Position numbers and translations under genes: made by a program. 58,924 nucleotides of DNA. Origin: an uncultured Pelagibacteraceae bacterium (GTDB taxonomy: Bacteria > Pseudomonadota > Alphaproteobacteria > Pelagibacterales > Pelagibacteraceae). Below the pieces are notes generated by a model, which was not told where the DNA came from, searched no databases, and worked only from the letters and a program-made list of their open reading frames with translations. The stretch spans positions 1 to 58,924 of the forward strand of contig CACNFL010000007.1 of the NCBI GenBank assembly GCA_902619745.1, read 5' to 3'. Every line of letters begins with the position of its first letter. The first letter of the stretch is position 1. This document shows positions 37,488 through 46,562 of this stretch, one piece after another.

Positions 37488-38983
37488 TTTTTCCTCTTAA
37501 AGGTTTTGTAAATATGCCAAACTACAATTAAAATTGTAGTTACTAGGATACATGCAGTTAATGTTCTGTCCCACAAAAATTCCCATGAACCATTACTTAA
37601 CAATAAAGATCGTCTCAAGTTTTCCTCCATCAATCCACCTAAAACAAAAGCTAATATTAAAGGTGGCATCGGAAAATCATATAATCTTAAAAAAGTTGCA
37701 ACTACAGCAATCCCAATCATTAAATAAATATCAAAATTATTAAATGACATTACATAAATCCCAGTGACGGAGAAAAACAAAATAAGAGGAATTAAATAAT
37801 TTTTAGGAACAGCAAGAATTCTAGCTATGTAAGGAATAAGTGGTAAGTTTAATATCAGCAAAATTACCATTCCAATATACATAGACATTATTATTGACCA
37901 AAAAATCTCTGGATTAGTCATATAAAGTCTTGGACCAGGCTGAACCCCAAAACCTAAAAGAGCCCCTAGCATTACAGCTGTAGTTCCACTCCCAGGAATT
38001 CCTAAAGTGAGCATTGGCACAAAAGAACCTGAGCAAGCAGCGTTGTTTGCAGTTTCTGGTGCCGACAAACCATTTACACTGCCTTTACCAAATTTTTCTT
38101 TTTCCTCATCACTAACTACGTTTCGTTCCATTCCATAAGCTAAAAAAGATGCAATTGTTGCGCCAGCTCCAGGTAAAACACCAATTAAAAAACCAATTAC
38201 TGATGATCTTGGAATTGTTTTATACATTTTAGTTCGTTCTTCTTTATTAATCTTAATCGAGCCTAATTCAGTTAAAGAAACTTGTTTAGCAGCACTGGTT
38301 GGATCATTTCTTTTTAAAATAATTGTTAATGCTTCACTCATTGCAAAAGTTGCCATCACAACTAGTACAAAACTAATTCCGTCAGTTAAGTTCATATTAT
38401 TAAATGTAAATCTTGTAATATCAGACAAACTATCTTGGCCAACAGATGCTAACATCAATCCAAGTACTACCATCATCATTGCTTTCAAAAATTGTCCTTT
38501 AGAAGAAAAAGCAGCAATCGCTGTTAAACCTAAAATCATTAAAGCAAAGTAATCTGGTGATCTAAAAGATAAACTTACTTTTGATAAACTTGGAGCCATA
38601 AATAATAAATAAATTGCAGATAATGTTCCACCTGCAAACGAACTCCATGCTGCAATTGCTAAAGCCTTACCCGCCTTACCTTGTTGTGCCATAGGATAAC
38701 CATCAAATGAAGTGGCAACTGTTCCAGGAACACCGGGTGCATTTAACAATATAGAAGAAGTAGAACCACCAAATACTGCTCCATAATAAACGCCAGCCAT
38801 CAAAATTAATCCTGTTGCAGGATCGAAACCATAGGTAATTGGTATCATCAATGCGATAGCTGTCATTGGCCCAAGACCAGGAAGCATTCCAATGATTGTT
38901 CCAAAAAAACAACCGACCATAACCATTAATATGTTCTGAAAAGTAAGTGCTGTTGTTAATCCAATTAATATTCCTTCAATCAT
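37484..38983 (-). CDS. tctA: Tripartite tricarboxylate transporter, TctA large membrane subunit
   Basis: TctA forms the translocation pathway of binding-protein-dependent secondary carriers for citrate and other carboxylates. The 499-residue protein has about twelve helices and the two diagnostic loops MVGCFFGTIIGMLPGLGPMTAIAL and IGFLIGVLPGAGATIASFLAYG. It is translated four bases overlapping tctB. Gene order on this strand is tctC, tctB, tctA, a complete system. Confidence 0.92.
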   Translation of the reverse strand: MIEGILIGLTTALTFQNILMVMVGCFFGTIIGMLPGLGPMTAIALMIPITYGFDPATGLILMAGVYYGAVFGGSTSSILLNAPGVPGTVATSFDGYPMAQQGKAGKALAIAAWSSFAGGTLSAIYLLFMAPSLSKVSLSFRSPDYFALMILGLTAIAAFSSKGQFLKAMMMVVLGLMLASVGQDSLSDITRFTFNNMNLTDGISFVLVVMATFAMSEALTIILKRNDPTSAAKQVSLTELGSIKINKEERTKMYKTIPRSSVIGFLIGVLPGAGATIASFLAYGMERNVVSDEEKEKFGKGSVNGLSAPETANNAACSGSFVPMLTLGIPGSGTTAVMLGALLGFGVQPGPRLYMTNPEIFWSIIMSMYIGMVILLILNLPLIPYIARILAVPKNYLIPLILFFSVTGIYVMSFNNFDIYLMIGIAVVATFLRLYDFPMPPLILAFVLGGLMEENLRRSLLLSNGSWEFLWDRTLTACILVTTILIVVWHIYKTFKRKN

Positions 38984-39450
38984 CCCATAACTCCTATTGA
39001 TTGTAAGAATGGATCTCTCAAGTATATATCAAGGATACCATGCAGGAGGTACATAAAGACAGCAACAAATGGAAAGGATAATAAAAACATTAAAATCCAT
39101 CTTCGTTCTCCTAAAAAATAATATGACGCAAATAAAAATAAAGACGTAGTTAAAAAATATCCAACTTTTAAAATTGTAGCTCCATAAATAATTGCAATTA
39201 GTATAAGTATACCTGTTTTTTTATACTCTAAGCTTTTATGTTCTACTTTAATTGTATTTGGATCTGGTAAAATAAGCTTCAATCCAGAAAAAAATAATCC
39301 TGCATAACCTAAATAAATTGGAAATGTTCGTGCATTAAATGGTGCATTTTCATCAAATGCAAATACTTGAATTTGATAAGCGGTATATAAATAAAATGCT
39401 GAAAAAATAAAAAAGAGCAGTGATATAATTTTTGTAGTATTTATATTCAC
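38980..39450 (-). CDS. tctB: Tripartite tricarboxylate transporter, TctB small membrane subunit
   Basis: The 156-residue protein has four predicted membrane segments and lies between the tctC and tctA genes, with a four-base overlap to tctA and 27 bases after tctC. Family sequence conservation is weak; the call relies on size, helices (FFIFSAFYLYTAYQI, GYFLTTSLFLFASYYFLG) and position. Confidence 0.88.
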   Translation of the reverse strand: MNINTTKIISLLFFIFSAFYLYTAYQIQVFAFDENAPFNARTFPIYLGYAGLFFSGLKLILPDPNTIKVEHKSLEYKKTGILILIAIIYGATILKVGYFLTTSLFLFASYYFLGERRWILMFLLSFPFVAVFMYLLHGILDIYLRDPFLQSIGVMG

Positions 39451-39464
39451 TGCTCTAATTTCAA

Positions 39465-39481
39465 ATAATCCTAAGGATTAT
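39465..39481 (-). promoter_or_regulatory. Intercistronic hairpin at the tctC stop
   Basis: The 17-base palindrome ATAATCCTAAGGATTAT spans the tctC stop codon and leaves 14 bases before tctB. On the minus strand it is followed only by TTGAAA, so it is not a good terminator. Hairpins after a binding-protein gene commonly protect the upstream mRNA and give more binding protein than membrane subunit. Confidence 0.45.
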
Positions 39482-40458
39482 ATAACTCCTAGTTTTTTCA
39501 TAAGAGCTGTCATTTCTTGAGTTTGTTTTTCTAAGAAAGAAACAAACTTGCCTTCTGGATTATAAATATTAACCCAAGCATTTCTTGCTCTGACAGTTTC
39601 CCATTCAGGAGTTTTTTGTACATCGCCAAGCATTTTTGCAATAGCTGATCTATCAGCATTGCTCATACCTGGAGGGCCAAAGAAACCTCTCCAGTTTACG
39701 AATTGCACATCATATCCTTGTTCTTTAAGAGTTGGTGCATCTGGTGCATCAGAAACTCTTGAAGGAGCAGTAATACCAATAATTCTCACTTGGTCTCTTG
39801 CACCCATCAATTCACCTAAACCAGTTGAAATGATTTGAGTTTCTCCAGATAAAAGTCCAGCCAAAGCTTTTCCACCAGCATCATAAGGAATGTATTGAAC
39901 AGCATTTGGATCTGCGCCTGCAGCTTGGAAAGCTAAAGCACCAATTAAATGGTCCATACTTCCTCTTACAGATCCTCCAGCCATTTTAACTGAATTTGGA
40001 TCTTTTTTGTAAGCATCAACTACATCTTTAAAGTTTTTAAAAGATGAACTTTTTGCAACTGCGATAGCACCATAGTCACCAATTACACCAGCGATTGGCA
40101 CAACATCTTTATAAGATAAAGTTCCACTACCTTTTACATAACCTTTGTGTCTAGTAATTGATCTTAATACTAATGGTGTTGATTGAACTAAAACTGTATT
40201 AGCAGGTTTAGTATTAATCATGTAAGCTAAAGCTTTACCACCACCACCACCTGACATATTTTCAAATGATGCACTACTTAACATTCCAGCTTTTGTTAAA
40301 GCTTCTCCAGTACCTCTAGCAGTTCCATCCCAACCACCACCAGCACCACCACCAATTACAAAATGCAATTTGTCAATTGCTACCGAACTTGTAGTTGTTG
40401 CTGAGAACAATAGGATTGCTGAGAATAATACTGAAACTATTTTTTTTAAGTTTTTCAT
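39478..40458 (-). CDS. tctC: Tripartite tricarboxylate transporter, TctC-type binding protein
   Basis: The 326-residue periplasmic solute receptor has a signal peptide (about residues 1-27, cleavage after SVA) and the family pattern FVIGGGAGGGWDGTARGTGEALTKAG, GGGGGKALAYMI, MAGGSVRGSMDHL and KALAGLLSGETQIISTG. It binds a dicarboxylate or tricarboxylate for TctAB. A good GAGG precedes the ATG. It is divergent, 222 bases away, from an AbrB-type protein. Confidence 0.93.
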   Translation of the reverse strand: MKNLKKIVSVLFSAILLFSATTTSSVAIDKLHFVIGGGAGGGWDGTARGTGEALTKAGMLSSASFENMSGGGGGKALAYMINTKPANTVLVQSTPLVLRSITRHKGYVKGSGTLSYKDVVPIAGVIGDYGAIAVAKSSSFKNFKDVVDAYKKDPNSVKMAGGSVRGSMDHLIGALAFQAAGADPNAVQYIPYDAGGKALAGLLSGETQIISTGLGELMGARDQVRIIGITAPSRVSDAPDAPTLKEQGYDVQFVNWRGFFGPPGMSNADRSAIAKMLGDVQKTPEWETVRARNAWVNIYNPEGKFVSFLEKQTQEMTALMKKLGVI

Positions 40459-40563
40459 TATTTATTCCTCTCTAATTTAAAAACGTTAGTTAATTATAGT
40501 CTTAATGTTTATTCAACCTGTAATTAAGTAACACAACTTTTAATTGAAACTATTTTAGCAAAA

Positions 40564-40589
40564 AAAATATCAATCTAATATGATATTTT
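40564..40589. promoter_or_regulatory. Palindrome in the tctC/AbrB divergent region
   Basis: A perfect 9-base inverted repeat, AAAATATCA (40564-40572) and TGATATTTT (40581-40589), sits between divergent genes and has T runs on both sides. It could be an operator for a regulator controlling either gene, or a weak two-way terminator; both are inference. The rest of the 222-base gap is AT-rich and unremarkable. Confidence 0.35.
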
Positions 40590-40680
40590 ATTTTTTTTAC
40601 AGATTAAGGTTTCACTTAATTCACTAGTTTTAATTTCTTTTTTCTTATCTTTTAAAAAGTTGATGATAGAAGCTTAATGA

Positions 40681-41757
40681 ATGATTAAACATCAAATCAA
40701 ATCTTATCTTGAAAATGCTAAACAAGTATTTTCAATTAAATTTATTTCTGTTCTTGTAATTTCTTTTCCTAGCGCAATTATTGCTGACTATTTTAATATT
40801 CCTCTTGCTTGGTTTTTGGGTCCAATGATTATCACATCAATTGCTGCTTTATCAGGTCTTAAAATTATTATGCCAAAAATTGTATTAAGTTTTATCTTGA
40901 TAATTTTGGGTTTGCATATTGGAAATTACATAGACCAAAATCTATTTAATCAAATGCTTGATTGGATTTGGACTTCATTAATTATGTTAATCTACATAAT
41001 AATTTGTATTTTAGTCGTCGCTAAATATCTCCAAAAATTTGCAAGTTATGGAGAAAAAGCTTCAATATTTTCGGCAGCACCTGGTGCACTTGGTCCTTTA
41101 ATGATTTTAGCAGAAAATGAAAAAACAGATTTATCTCAAGTTGCAACTTCTCACTTAATTAGATTAATAATCATAATAACTGTCATTCCATTTATTATAG
41201 TTAATAATACTGACAACAGTGTTTTGTTAAATGATGACTTCAATTATTTAGCTCAAAATCATTTCAATTTAATTTTACTTATTTTTGCTTCTTTGTTTTT
41301 TATAATTGTTTTTGATAAAATTAGAATACCTGCAGCTTTACTATCTGGAACATTATTTGCAAGTGGTTTGTTACAAATTACAGATATAGCCTCATATAAA
41401 TTACCAGATGAAACAGTAAATTTTTGTTTGCTAATTCTCGGCTCTTCAGTTGGTTGTAGATTTGCTGAAAAAACTGTTAAAGAGATAGCTAATAATTCTC
41501 TTCATAGTATTGTAGCTACTACTATTTTGGTAGTATTAGGTTTAGTTGCAGCCTATGTTGCGACATTTTTTGTTGAGACAAATATTTTAACTCTAATTTT
41601 ATCTTTTAGCCCTGGTGGAATTTATGAAGTTGCAGTTATAGCAATTGCTTTTGATTTAGACCCAGACTTTGTTGCTTTTCATCATATAATAAGATTACTT
41701 TTCATACTTTTCACAGTTCCTATATTTTTGAGAGTAATTGAAAAAATTAAGAAATAA
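40681..41757 (+). CDS. AbrB-family membrane protein
   Basis: The 358-residue protein has about ten membrane helices in two similar halves. It carries FPSAIIADYFNIPLAWFLGPMI, FSAAPGALGPLMIL and the second-half IRIPAALLSGTLFAS, SFSPGGIYEVAVIAIAFDLDPDFVAFHHIIR, which are typical of AbrB/ammonia monooxygenase-regulator proteins that often neighbour tripartite tricarboxylate systems. Transport function is inferred. It overlaps the convergent GT9 gene by 11 bases. Confidence 0.85.
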   Translation: MIKHQIKSYLENAKQVFSIKFISVLVISFPSAIIADYFNIPLAWFLGPMIITSIAALSGLKIIMPKIVLSFILIILGLHIGNYIDQNLFNQMLDWIWTSLIMLIYIIICILVVAKYLQKFASYGEKASIFSAAPGALGPLMILAENEKTDLSQVATSHLIRLIIIITVIPFIIVNNTDNSVLLNDDFNYLAQNHFNLILLIFASLFFIIVFDKIRIPAALLSGTLFASGLLQITDIASYKLPDETVNFCLLILGSSVGCRFAEKTVKEIANNSLHSIVATTILVVLGLVAAYVATFFVETNILTLILSFSPGGIYEVAVIAIAFDLDPDFVAFHHIIRLLFILFTVPIFLRVIEKIKK

Positions 41758-42688
41758 TTTCAGAAAGTCTTTCAAAAACTTTTTCTGCTGAAAGTTTAGA
41801 CAATTCAGGAGCTTGTATTGCTTTAAAATTTTCCCTTTCAATACTTACTTTAAAAGGTGTTGTGTGAGATCCAAATAAAGCAATTCCTTTTGATTCTAAG
41901 TGTGCTGTCATATGTGCTGGTCCAGTATCATTTGCAATAACAAATGAACTATCTTTAATTAATGTTGCTAACTGAGAAATATCTAAAGCTTTACCGTTAT
42001 CTAAAACACATAAAGCATTTATATTTTTTGCATCTTTAATTTCATCTGGCCCAGGTGCAGTAACGACTTTAAATTTATTTTCAAATTTTTCATTAATCAT
42101 AGTAATTAGATCGTTATAGTAAGGCCATTTCTTTGAAGTTAAATGAGGCGAACAAAAAGGAAAAAGAAGAATATATTTATCTAATTGATGGTAATTTTTT
42201 ATTTGAGAAATGTCTGTCGTACTCCAAGAAAAATTAGGTTTCAAAGTATGATTTGTGTTTATACCTGAACTTTTTAATTGATAATCAAATCTAGATAGAA
42301 CAGAGTCTTTATCAAAATCTTCTTTAGTAGTTCCTTCAGGTAAAGTAGTTTCTGTAGAAGACCAAATATCTTTTGTTGCCTTTGGAAATAAAATTTTTTT
42401 ATAAAAGGCTGTTCTATTTGAATTCTGTAGATCATAAACTTTAGAAAAATTATATTTTTTTATATTTTTCATTAATAAGTATAAGTAAATCAGGTTTAGT
42501 CTTGATAATCGCTTATCTAAAATAACATCAGAAATATGTGGATTTTTTTTAAATAAATCAAAATATGGTTTGGTTGTTAGCAAATAAATTTCATCTCCTT
42601 TATGATTCTCAGAAATATCTTGAATTGCACCACAAGCTTGAGCTATATCACCCAAAGATCCATGTTTAATGATTAAAATATTAGACAT
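41747..42688 (-). CDS. GT9-family glycosyltransferase (heptosyltransferase-like)
   Basis: The 313-residue protein has the ADP-heptose-type layout: ILIIKHGSLGDIAQACGAIQDI at the start (GDxxxaxP-like region), and SSFVIANDTGPAHMTAHLESKGIALFGSHTTP, where the D-T-G-P-x-H is the GT9 signature. It probably adds a sugar to the LPS core. It is divergent from the DUF6165 gene by 32 bases, an association common in alphaproteobacteria. Confidence 0.9.
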   Translation of the reverse strand: MSNILIIKHGSLGDIAQACGAIQDISENHKGDEIYLLTTKPYFDLFKKNPHISDVILDKRLSRLNLIYLYLLMKNIKKYNFSKVYDLQNSNRTAFYKKILFPKATKDIWSSTETTLPEGTTKEDFDKDSVLSRFDYQLKSSGINTNHTLKPNFSWSTTDISQIKNYHQLDKYILLFPFCSPHLTSKKWPYYNDLITMINEKFENKFKVVTAPGPDEIKDAKNINALCVLDNGKALDISQLATLIKDSSFVIANDTGPAHMTAHLESKGIALFGSHTTPFKVSIERENFKAIQAPELSKLSAEKVFERLSEIIS

Positions 42689-42720
42689 ATTTTTAACAAT
42701 TTAACATAGTATAAAATTTA

Positions 42721-43113
42721 ATGAATAAAATTATAGTAGAAGTATCGGTTGGTGAGCTTTTAGACAAAATTTCAATCTTGGAAATTAAAAAAGAAAAAAT
42801 TAAAGACCCTGAAAAACTAAAATTTATATCGAATGAACATTCAATTCTTAAAGATCAGTTAGAAAAAAATGTTAAATCTGATGATAAACTAAATAAATTA
42901 TTCCAAGATTTAAAAGAAATTAATGCCAAGTTGTGGGTTATAGAAGATGACAAACGAGATTGTGAAAAAAATAAGGTCTTTGGTGATAAATTTATAAAAT
43001 TATCTAGAGATGTTCATTTTTTAAATGATGATCGAGCAAAAATTAAACTAGAAATGAATAATCACACTGGATCAACTATTAAAGAAATAAAAGAATATAC
43101 TAATTACAAATAA
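42721..43113 (+). CDS. DUF6165-type protein
   Basis: The 130-residue, helix-rich, charged protein opens with IIVEVSVGELLDKISILEIKKEKI and contains LWVIEDDKRDCEKNKVFGDKFIKLSRDVHFLNDDRA, matching a conserved protein family of unknown function (DUF6165) usually encoded beside lipopolysaccharide glycosyltransferases. Here it is next to GT9 and a polytopic membrane protein. No enzymatic residue set is obvious. Confidence 0.75.
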   Translation: MNKIIVEVSVGELLDKISILEIKKEKIKDPEKLKFISNEHSILKDQLEKNVKSDDKLNKLFQDLKEINAKLWVIEDDKRDCEKNKVFGDKFIKLSRDVHFLNDDRAKIKLEMNNHTGSTIKEIKEYTNYK

Positions 43114-43125
43114 ATAATATTTCAA

Positions 43126-44340
43126 ATGACAGTATCAGGTATTTCTACAAAAAAATTAAATATATTAACTTTTGCTTTTTTTTTTATAATTTTTATTTCT
43201 TATATCTTTACAATAAATAATTATGAAATTTCTTTTACCGAATATGCTTTAATAGAAAATTTAATCAATTATGAAGGTGGTTTTGTAAGAAGAGGTTTTT
43301 TGGGAACTGTAATTTATTATTTAAATTTAATTACTGAGTTTGATCCAAAAAAGCTATTATCCTTAATTTATTTAATTTTATATTTAATTTTGTTTATTTT
43401 ATTTTACAAAATAACAAATAATTTGTGGATTTATAATGCTCCATTATTTATTTTTATTGTATTAAGCCCTTCAACTTTGTTATTTCCAATATTTGACTTT
43501 AAGGCATTATTTAGAAAAGAAGTATTTTTTTATATAATTTACTTTTATCACGTTTTGATAGCACAGAGAGCCTTATGCGGATCTTTAAGTATAGAAAATT
43601 ACAAGAAACAAAACTTTTATTTTGTAATACCCTTTTTGTTCATAAATATGCTTATTCATGAATTACAATTTTTTTTAATTCCTTTTCATATTTTAATTAA
43701 TTTTGCTGTTCTTAAAAATAAAATTTCTAATAAATTTTTATTCATTTATTTAATTTTTATTTTTCTCTTTTTTTTATTTGCATTTCCTGCTGATATTGAA
43801 ACTGTAAAATTAATAAATACATCCTTAGAGAAATTTTTACCTGGCATAAGCAACAAATACACTGCGGTAACTATTTTATCAGGAAATATTAATTTGCAAT
43901 TAGGTCAAACCCTATGGTTTTTAAAAAATTCAGAATTATCTCATTTTATACAGATAATTTTGATAATATTATTTACTATACCTTTATTTTCTTATTTATT
44001 TTTTAAAATGTTGTATGAATTTCTTGTTGAAAATCAATTTTATAAAAAATTAATTATTTTTTTTAATTTATATCTTTTTTCAATTCTTGGAATTTTAATT
44101 ATACTCTCTTTTGATACTGGTAGGCTTATCAATATTTTAATTTTTCATTTGATAGGTTTTTATTTAATATTTAATTTTAAAAATTATATATTTTCTAAAA
44201 AAAATTATTTTAAAAAAATGATTTTGAAATTTTTTATAATTATATACTTAATTTTTTTCTACTTACCTTCTGGTCCAATTTTTGTAGGCGATGGAACTAT
44301 TTTTCAGAAAATCGATAATAGTATATTTGTTCTTTTTTAA
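43126..44340 (+). CDS. Polytopic membrane protein of unknown function
   Basis: The 404-residue, Phe/Ile/Leu-rich protein has about ten to eleven predicted helices. Near residue 47 lies LINYEGGFVRRGFLGTVIYY, a G-F-V-R-R-G-x-x-G loop seen in a poorly studied family of membrane proteins that may handle lipid-linked sugars. A large non-membrane segment lies at 220-260. It follows DUF6165 by 12 bases. A role in surface-polysaccharide assembly is inferred from context only. Confidence 0.65.
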   Translation: MTVSGISTKKLNILTFAFFFIIFISYIFTINNYEISFTEYALIENLINYEGGFVRRGFLGTVIYYLNLITEFDPKKLLSLIYLILYLILFILFYKITNNLWIYNAPLFIFIVLSPSTLLFPIFDFKALFRKEVFFYIIYFYHVLIAQRALCGSLSIENYKKQNFYFVIPFLFINMLIHELQFFLIPFHILINFAVLKNKISNKFLFIYLIFIFLFFLFAFPADIETVKLINTSLEKFLPGISNKYTAVTILSGNINLQLGQTLWFLKNSELSHFIQIILIILFTIPLFSYLFFKMLYEFLVENQFYKKLIIFFNLYLFSILGILIILSFDTGRLINILIFHLIGFYLIFNFKNYIFSKKNYFKKMILKFFIIIYLIFFYLPSGPIFVGDGTIFQKIDNSIFVLF

Positions 44341-44354
44341 TAAATATCTAAAAG

Positions 44355-45146
44355 TTAATTAATATTAAATACTTTAGGAAACCAATCATCTCTCATCAAA
44401 TCTCCTGTTTTTAAATTGATTCCATCAAATGGAGGTGAAGTTGGCCCTCCTCTATCAATATATTTAATATCATCTCCAATAAATCGCATCGAAAATGCTC
44501 TTCGAGATTTAGAGGTATTGTTTCCTGTTGAACCATGTACAGTTTTAAAATTAAATAAAACAGCATCCCCTAAACTTAGTTCTGGAATTAAAATATTTTT
44601 TTCAAATTCTTTTGATGGTGGTAAATCCATAAAAGCACTATCATCATCGTACCAAGATTGGTTATTTGACCATTTTGTGGGTCTAATTAACTTAGACCAT
44701 TTGTGAGAACCTAAAATTAATTTAAGATTATTTTTATGATCAACTTCATCTAATGGAATCCAAAAACTTCCAGTATCGTTACCATCAACACAGTAATACG
44801 GCATATCTTGATGCCAAGGTGTTTCTTTGTGAGTACCTGGATCCTTTATAAAAATATGTTCATGAAAAATTTGAGTAGATTTAGAGTTAGTTGCTTCTGC
44901 AACTATTTGAGCTCCAAGTGAATTATATAAACAATCCTTAAATTCTTTTATCCTCTCCCAGTTACAATAATCCTCAAAAAATCTTCCATTATCATGATTT
45001 ACATTTTCTCTTCCATGCTTACTTGGACTATCTAAAACTTTTTGAAATCCTATTCTAAGTGGCTCAATCCAATCTTTAAATACATCTTTAATTATTATTA
45101 CACCATCATTTTGATAATCATTAATTTGTTTCTTTGATAAAAACAT
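44355..45146 (-). CDS. Phytanoyl-CoA dioxygenase family protein
   Basis: The 263-residue Fe(II)/2-oxoglutarate oxygenase has the double-stranded beta-helix facial triad visible as HQDMPYY (His-x-Asp) and TVHGSTGNNTSKSRRAFSMR, with second His and the 2-oxoglutarate-binding Arg. The opening LSKKQINDYQNDGVIIIKDVF is typical. It follows the ABC permease genes by five bases on the same strand, so its substrate might be the transported amine, but this is not shown. Confidence 0.86.
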   Translation of the reverse strand: MFLSKKQINDYQNDGVIIIKDVFKDWIEPLRIGFQKVLDSPSKHGRENVNHDNGRFFEDYCNWERIKEFKDCLYNSLGAQIVAEATNSKSTQIFHEHIFIKDPGTHKETPWHQDMPYYCVDGNDTGSFWIPLDEVDHKNNLKLILGSHKWSKLIRPTKWSNNQSWYDDDSAFMDLPPSKEFEKNILIPELSLGDAVLFNFKTVHGSTGNNTSKSRRAFSMRFIGDDIKYIDRGGPTSPPFDGINLKTGDLMRDDWFPKVFNIN

Positions 45147-45151
45147 GTCTA

Positions 45152-45829
45152 TTATTGAAAACTATACTTTTTTTCCAAATATTTAATTACATTATGAATG
45201 ATAAAAGTCATGAACAAATAAATTCCACCTGCAACAATAAATACCTCTATTGGTTTAAAAGTTGTTGAAATTATATATTTAGCAACACCAGTTAGATCCA
45301 TCAAAGTTACTGTACTTGCTAAAGAAGTCCCTTTCATCATTAGTATTATTTCATTTCCGTATGCTGGTAATGATTGTCGAATTGCAATTGGAATTTGAAT
45401 TTTGTAAAAAATTATTTTGTTTGATATTCCTAAACTTTTTCCAGCTTCAATAATACCTGGTTTTATTGTTTGAAATGCTGATCTTAAAATTTCAGAAGTA
45501 TATGCTCCAGTATTTAAAGTAAATGCTATTATTGCACACCAGTAAGGTTCTTTTAAAATAACCCATAGAAATGTTGTTCTTAAATATTCGATTTGTCCTA
45601 ATCCAAAATAAATTATGAAAATCTGGACCAATAATGGTGTTCCTCTAAATATGTATGAATAGCCATAAGCAAATTTATTAATAAATATATTTTTATTTAA
45701 TCTTAAAATTGCAAAGAAAAGACCTAGGAATAATCCAAAAAATAATGATGCGGATAATAATTTTAAAGTCACTACTGTTGCACTTAAAAGTTTAGGGAAA
45801 CTAGTGATCATTAAATCAAAATCCATCAA
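45152..45829 (-). CDS. Polar amino acid-type ABC transporter permease
   Basis: The 225-residue inner-membrane subunit is of the HisM/ArtM group with five helices. The cytoplasmic EAA loop is IIEAGKSLGISNKIIFYKIQIPIAIRQSLP (about 140-170) and contacts the ATPase. It overlaps the upstream permease by four bases. No ATP-binding subunit gene is adjacent, so the ATPase must be encoded elsewhere. Confidence 0.9.
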   Translation of the reverse strand: MMDFDLMITSFPKLLSATVVTLKLLSASLFFGLFLGLFFAILRLNKNIFINKFAYGYSYIFRGTPLLVQIFIIYFGLGQIEYLRTTFLWVILKEPYWCAIIAFTLNTGAYTSEILRSAFQTIKPGIIEAGKSLGISNKIIFYKIQIPIAIRQSLPAYGNEIILMMKGTSLASTVTLMDLTGVAKYIISTTFKPIEVFIVAGGIYLFMTFIIHNVIKYLEKKYSFQ

Positions 45830-46518
45830 TACCCCCTGCTATACCTAACTTCTAACTTATTAATTAATTTCATACTCACGTAAGTAAGCAAAAGATATAA
45901 AACTGCTGCAAATGAGTAGAAAAATAATGGATCTCTAGTAGATCCTGCTGCAATATAAGACTGTCTCATTATTTCAACTAAACCCGTAACTGAGATAAGA
46001 GAGGTATCTTTTAAAGTTATTTGCCAAACATTACTTAAATTTGGAATAGCTAATCTTAACATCTGGGGTAATATTATTTTATAAAATTGCCCAAACTTAT
46101 TTATTCCAAGCACCTTTGCAGCTTCAAATTGACCTTTATCTATTGATTGAATTGCACCTCGAAATACTTCTGTTGAATATGCTCCAGAAATAATACCAAT
46201 AGCCATTGATCCTGTAACAAAAGCATTAATTTCTATGTATTCATAATAACCAAAAATAGAAGCTACATACATAATTGCACCGCTTCCCCCAAAGAAGAAA
46301 AGATAAATTACTAATAGTTCAGGTACTCCACGAATAACTGTAGTGTAAAAATTACCAACTAAATTTAAAGTTTTATATTTTGAAAGTTTTAAAGGTGTAA
46401 AAATTAATGCAAAAAAGAAACCAACTAACATTGCTGTAATTGATACAGCGATTGTCATCAAGGTTGCGTAAAATAACTCGTCACCCCAACCTGTTTTACC
46501 AAATGCGAGAAGTTCCAT
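45826..46518 (-). CDS. Polar amino acid-type ABC transporter permease
   Basis: The 230-residue partner permease of the HisQ/ArtQ group has the family's RGVPELLVIYLFFFGG near residue 63 and the EAA loop GQFEAAKVLGINKFGQFYKIILPQMLRLAIPNL. It sits 44 bases after the binding-protein gene, separated by a strong hairpin, and overlaps the next permease by four bases. The two permeases would form a heterodimer. Confidence 0.92.
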   Translation of the reverse strand: MELLAFGKTGWGDELFYATLMTIAVSITAMLVGFFFALIFTPLKLSKYKTLNLVGNFYTTVIRGVPELLVIYLFFFGGSGAIMYVASIFGYYEYIEINAFVTGSMAIGIISGAYSTEVFRGAIQSIDKGQFEAAKVLGINKFGQFYKIILPQMLRLAIPNLSNVWQITLKDTSLISVTGLVEIMRQSYIAAGSTRDPLFFYSFAAVLYLLLTYVSMKLINKLEVRYSRGY

Positions 46519-46524
46519 ATAGAT

Positions 46525-46549
46525 TGGCGACTATATATTATAGTCGCCA
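46525..46549 (-). promoter_or_regulatory. Strong intercistronic hairpin between binding protein and permease
   Basis: Perfect 11-bp arms TGGCGACTATA (46525-46535) and TATAGTCGCCA (46539-46549) enclose a three-base loop. It lies 14 bases past the binding-protein stop and just before the permease start at 46518. There is no T run, so it should stabilise the 3' end of the binding-protein message rather than terminate, giving excess receptor over permease. The GC-rich base stands out in this AT-rich sequence. Confidence 0.65.
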
Positions 46550-46562
46550 GATCTGAAATGAA

